A program made the position numbers and the translations under genes. A DNA stretch of 64,000 bases from Acidovorax sp. sic0104. Its GTDB lineage: Bacteria > Pseudomonadota > Gammaproteobacteria > Burkholderiales > Burkholderiaceae_C. Below the pieces are notes generated by a model. The model worked only from the letters and a program-made list of their open reading frames with translations, searched no databases and had not been told where the DNA came from. Each line of letters starts with the position of its first letter. The first letter of the stretch is position 1. The stretch is from the NCBI RefSeq assembly GCF_019219095.1, contig NZ_JAHUWH010000004.1:284802-348801 (forward strand), read 5' to 3'. This document shows, one piece after another, positions 62,351 through 64,000 of the stretch.

Positions 62351-62764
62351 ACGCAAAGGCAGGCCGCCACAGGCCTCCAGCTCAAAACATGCCAGCGCGC
62401 AGTCGAGACCCCGCCGCGCCTGCCGGCTTGATAGACCGCTTTTGCTGACCCTGCCGAACCTTGGTAGAGCAAGGCCCGGTGCGGCCTCACGAGCAGGTCA
62501 CCAAGGACAGTTGATGACGGGAATCGACGGCATTTGCTGGCCCGAAGGCTCGCCGCATGTGCACTGTTGTGACGTAACGACGGCTGACAGCGTGGCCATG
62601 CCTTGTTAGTTCCAAAGTAGTGCCTTTGGTAACAATTTTCCTGCATTGGGCGTATGCGCTTTTTGGTATTACGCCTTGTAGACTGAATTGATAGAGTGGA
62701 TCGGGACAGGTCGTGTTCGGGGACCGTGCTGATCGCAAAATTATTCTGTCTGGAGGGAGTGTTT
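62351..62764. other. 414-bp intergenic stretch, AT-richer towards the RHS gene
   Basis: No convincing gene. Base composition changes from GC-rich near the integrase to clearly AT-richer after about 62580, continuing into the next gene. The segment should contain the promoter of the RHS/YD-repeat gene, but no confident -35/-10 pair was found. GGAGGG at 62752-62757 is the likely ribosome-binding site of that gene. Confidence 0.6.
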
Positions 62765-64000
62765 GTGACTGCTGGTATTTTGAAATATCCGAAAGCCGTT
62801 TTCTTATTTTACAAGAATGCGGCTTTTTTGATGGCGCTGGCTTTGCTTTTATGTATTGCGATTAATCCGGCGCATGCGGGGATGCGGCCAGCAAATGAAT
62901 TTCAGGTGCCGAATAGCCATGCCTCGGAGAATCCGGCTTTGGATAAATGGTTTCCAAGCAAGGATGCTGCATGCCGAGACCATTATAGGCTATGGTTTAT
63001 ATATAATGGATATTATTCTTGGATGGGTTATCGCTATGTTGGGCCCGTTGATACCCCGCGGCCTTGGTATGGAAACTACGCTGGTGATTGCGTCCACTTC
63101 GCGATTAATCCCTGGAGTGGAGAGCATAGGCATAATAGTTCTCTGACCGTAAGGCTTGTGCCGTACTGTCCCGCAAATAGCACTGCGATCAACGGCACGT
63201 GCGAGTGCAATCCTGGATATCAGGAGGATTCCGCAGCTGGCATGTGTCGAACGGCCGGAAGTCCACCTCCAGATAATCCGCCGTCAGATGGGCCTCCTCA
63301 ATATTGTCCTAACCTGGGTGGTGGTGGATCCGGTGGCAATTTCCATAAAGAAGGCAACCCCATATTGCCCGCCTCTGGCGAAAAATTCCGTTCAGAAACC
63401 GATTGGTCAGGTGACGGTGTGGGCGCTCTCTATCTGAGCCGCACCTATCACAGCTCTTGGGCCACAGACACTAGCCGCGCAACAGACAACCTGGGCTTGG
63501 TCTGGGACCACAACCATCGCGTGGTCCTCACGGTTGAACCGTATAGCTTCCCCAATACCGCTCCCGCCACAGTGTCAGTAACCTTCGGCGGTGAATCTCT
63601 CAAAGCCTTCGCCAGGAACACCACCACAGGCGCCTGGACCGCCACCAACAACGCGGACACCCTGCTGTCGGACACCACCGGCTGGACGTTGCAAACCACC
63701 AGCGACGGCAGCACGCTGCGCTTCTCCCTGGAAGGCAAGCTCCTCACTAAAACCGCCCGCAACGGCTGGGTCACCACCTACACCTACAACAACTCCGGCC
63801 GCCTGGCCACCGTCACCAACGCCTTCGGCCGCAGCCTCACGTTCGCCTATGGCACGCAGGGCGACAAGCTCATCTCCGTGACCGCCTCGGACGGCAGCGT
63901 CATCGGCTACGCCTACGACAGTGCAGGGCGCCTGGCCACGGTCACCTACCCAGGCAACACCACCCGCCAGTTCCTCTACGAGAATACCGCCTTCCCCCAC
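62765..64000 (+). CDS. Secreted RHS/YD-repeat protein, N-terminal part (3' end outside window)
   Basis: The frame is open from GTG 62765 (GGAGG eight bases upstream; GTG 62759 is an alternative) to the window end, 412 codons. An N-terminal signal peptide (AAFLMALALLLCIAINPAHA, cleaved after AHA) is followed by an aromatic-rich region (about 45-110), a Cys-rich EGF-like segment (CPANSTAINGTCECNPGYQE) and a Pro/Gly linker. The DUF6531-type RHS entry motif comes next (GNPILPASGEKFRSETDWSG, LYLSRTYHSSW), then YD repeats (YTYNNSGRLATVTNAFGRSL, YAYDSAGRLATVTYPGNTTR). This is the architecture of RHS-type polymorphic toxins and wall-associated proteins; the C-terminal tip that would decide this is not visible. 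The first 200 codons are AT-richer than the rest, suggesting a mosaic origin. Confidence 0.88.
   Translation, partial: MTAGILKYPKAVFLFYKNAAFLMALALLLCIAINPAHAGMRPANEFQVPNSHASENPALDKWFPSKDAACRDHYRLWFIYNGYYSWMGYRYVGPVDTPRPWYGNYAGDCVHFAINPWSGEHRHNSSLTVRLVPYCPANSTAINGTCECNPGYQEDSAAGMCRTAGSPPPDNPPSDGPPQYCPNLGGGGSGGNFHKEGNPILPASGEKFRSETDWSGDGVGALYLSRTYHSSWATDTSRATDNLGLVWDHNHRVVLTVEPYSFPNTAPATVSVTFGGESLKAFARNTTTGAWTATNNADTLLSDTTGWTLQTTSDGSTLRFSLEGKLLTKTARNGWVTTYTYNNSGRLATVTNAFGRSLTFAYGTQGDKLISVTASDGSVIGYAYDSAGRLATVTYPGNTTRQFLYENTAFPH

Noticed and set aside
62487..62738. Minus-strand 83-codon frame upstream of the RHS gene
   Set aside because: No ribosome-binding site or family features; it lies in the AT-rich presumed promoter region.
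62856..63437. Two short plus-strand frames inside the RHS N-terminal region
   Set aside because: The overlapping frame from 62765 is open to the window end and has a signal peptide, EGF-like cysteines and RHS motifs.

Overview
The window is GC-rich chromosomal DNA of a betaproteobacterium, most likely Comamonadaceae (Acidovorax-like). This rests on the gene repertoire (Chp-type twitching chemosensory cluster, PobA/PobR, PyrBC' aspartate transcarbamoylase, TRAP-linked hexuronate genes), on the protein sequences, and on three families of dispersed intergenic repeats. The genus is an inference; no rRNA or other marker gene is present. No tRNA, rRNA, CRISPR array or intact insertion sequence was seen.

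Layout. 1-4.3 kb: end of ychF, a RarD-type permease, a GGDEF diguanylate cyclase, a YqaA-type membrane protein and a lipoprotein with a decayed VanX-like domain. 4.4-7.7 kb: dusB-fis and purH. 7.7-9.8 kb: pobA and its divergent IclR regulator around a three-half-site operator. 9.9-12.4 kb: hemL/thiD-like kinase and a rubredoxin. 12.4-22.5 kb: the Chp/Pil chemosensory operon pilG-pilH-pilI-pilJ-pilL, closed by a terminator. 22.5-28.1 kb: photolyase, then yqgE-ruvX-pyrR-pyrB-pyrC' (the dihydroorotase-like subunit has lost its metal site). 28.2-31.6 kb: plsC, a Yip1 membrane protein, DUF4166 and DCC proteins. 31.7-38.9 kb: iron-type ABC transporter parts, PepSY protein, TonB-dependent siderophore receptor and a DUF2946 protein.

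39-50.4 kb is a hexuronate-oxidation region: 2-ketoglutarate-semialdehyde-type dehydrogenase, GntR/FCD regulator, uronate dehydrogenase, SMP-30 lactonase, a TRAP transporter (P, Q, M), galactarate dehydratase, an EamA permease and a mutarotase-like epimerase. Together they would import uronates, oxidise them to aldarates and dehydrate these; the step from keto-deoxy-glucarate to ketoglutarate semialdehyde (KdgD) is not in the window. 50.4-59.2 kb: LysR/SDR pair, HtrA protease followed by a QseBC/PmrAB-like two-component system, a PanE-like reductase, and an Lrp regulator divergent from a RhtA-like exporter. 59.2-61.4 kb: small accessory genes. 61.6-64 kb looks acquired: a frameshifted, truncated phage integrase, an AT-richer stretch, and the beginning of a secreted RHS/YD-repeat protein running off the end.

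The most unusual non-genic signals are a structured repeat that follows the stop codon of five genes, always in the gene's own orientation and with compensatory changes in its hairpins (family A); a palindromic repeat with a GCTAT...TAGCT core at eight intergenic sites (family B); and candidate operators for PobR, the GntR/FCD regulator, Fur and the QseB-like regulator.
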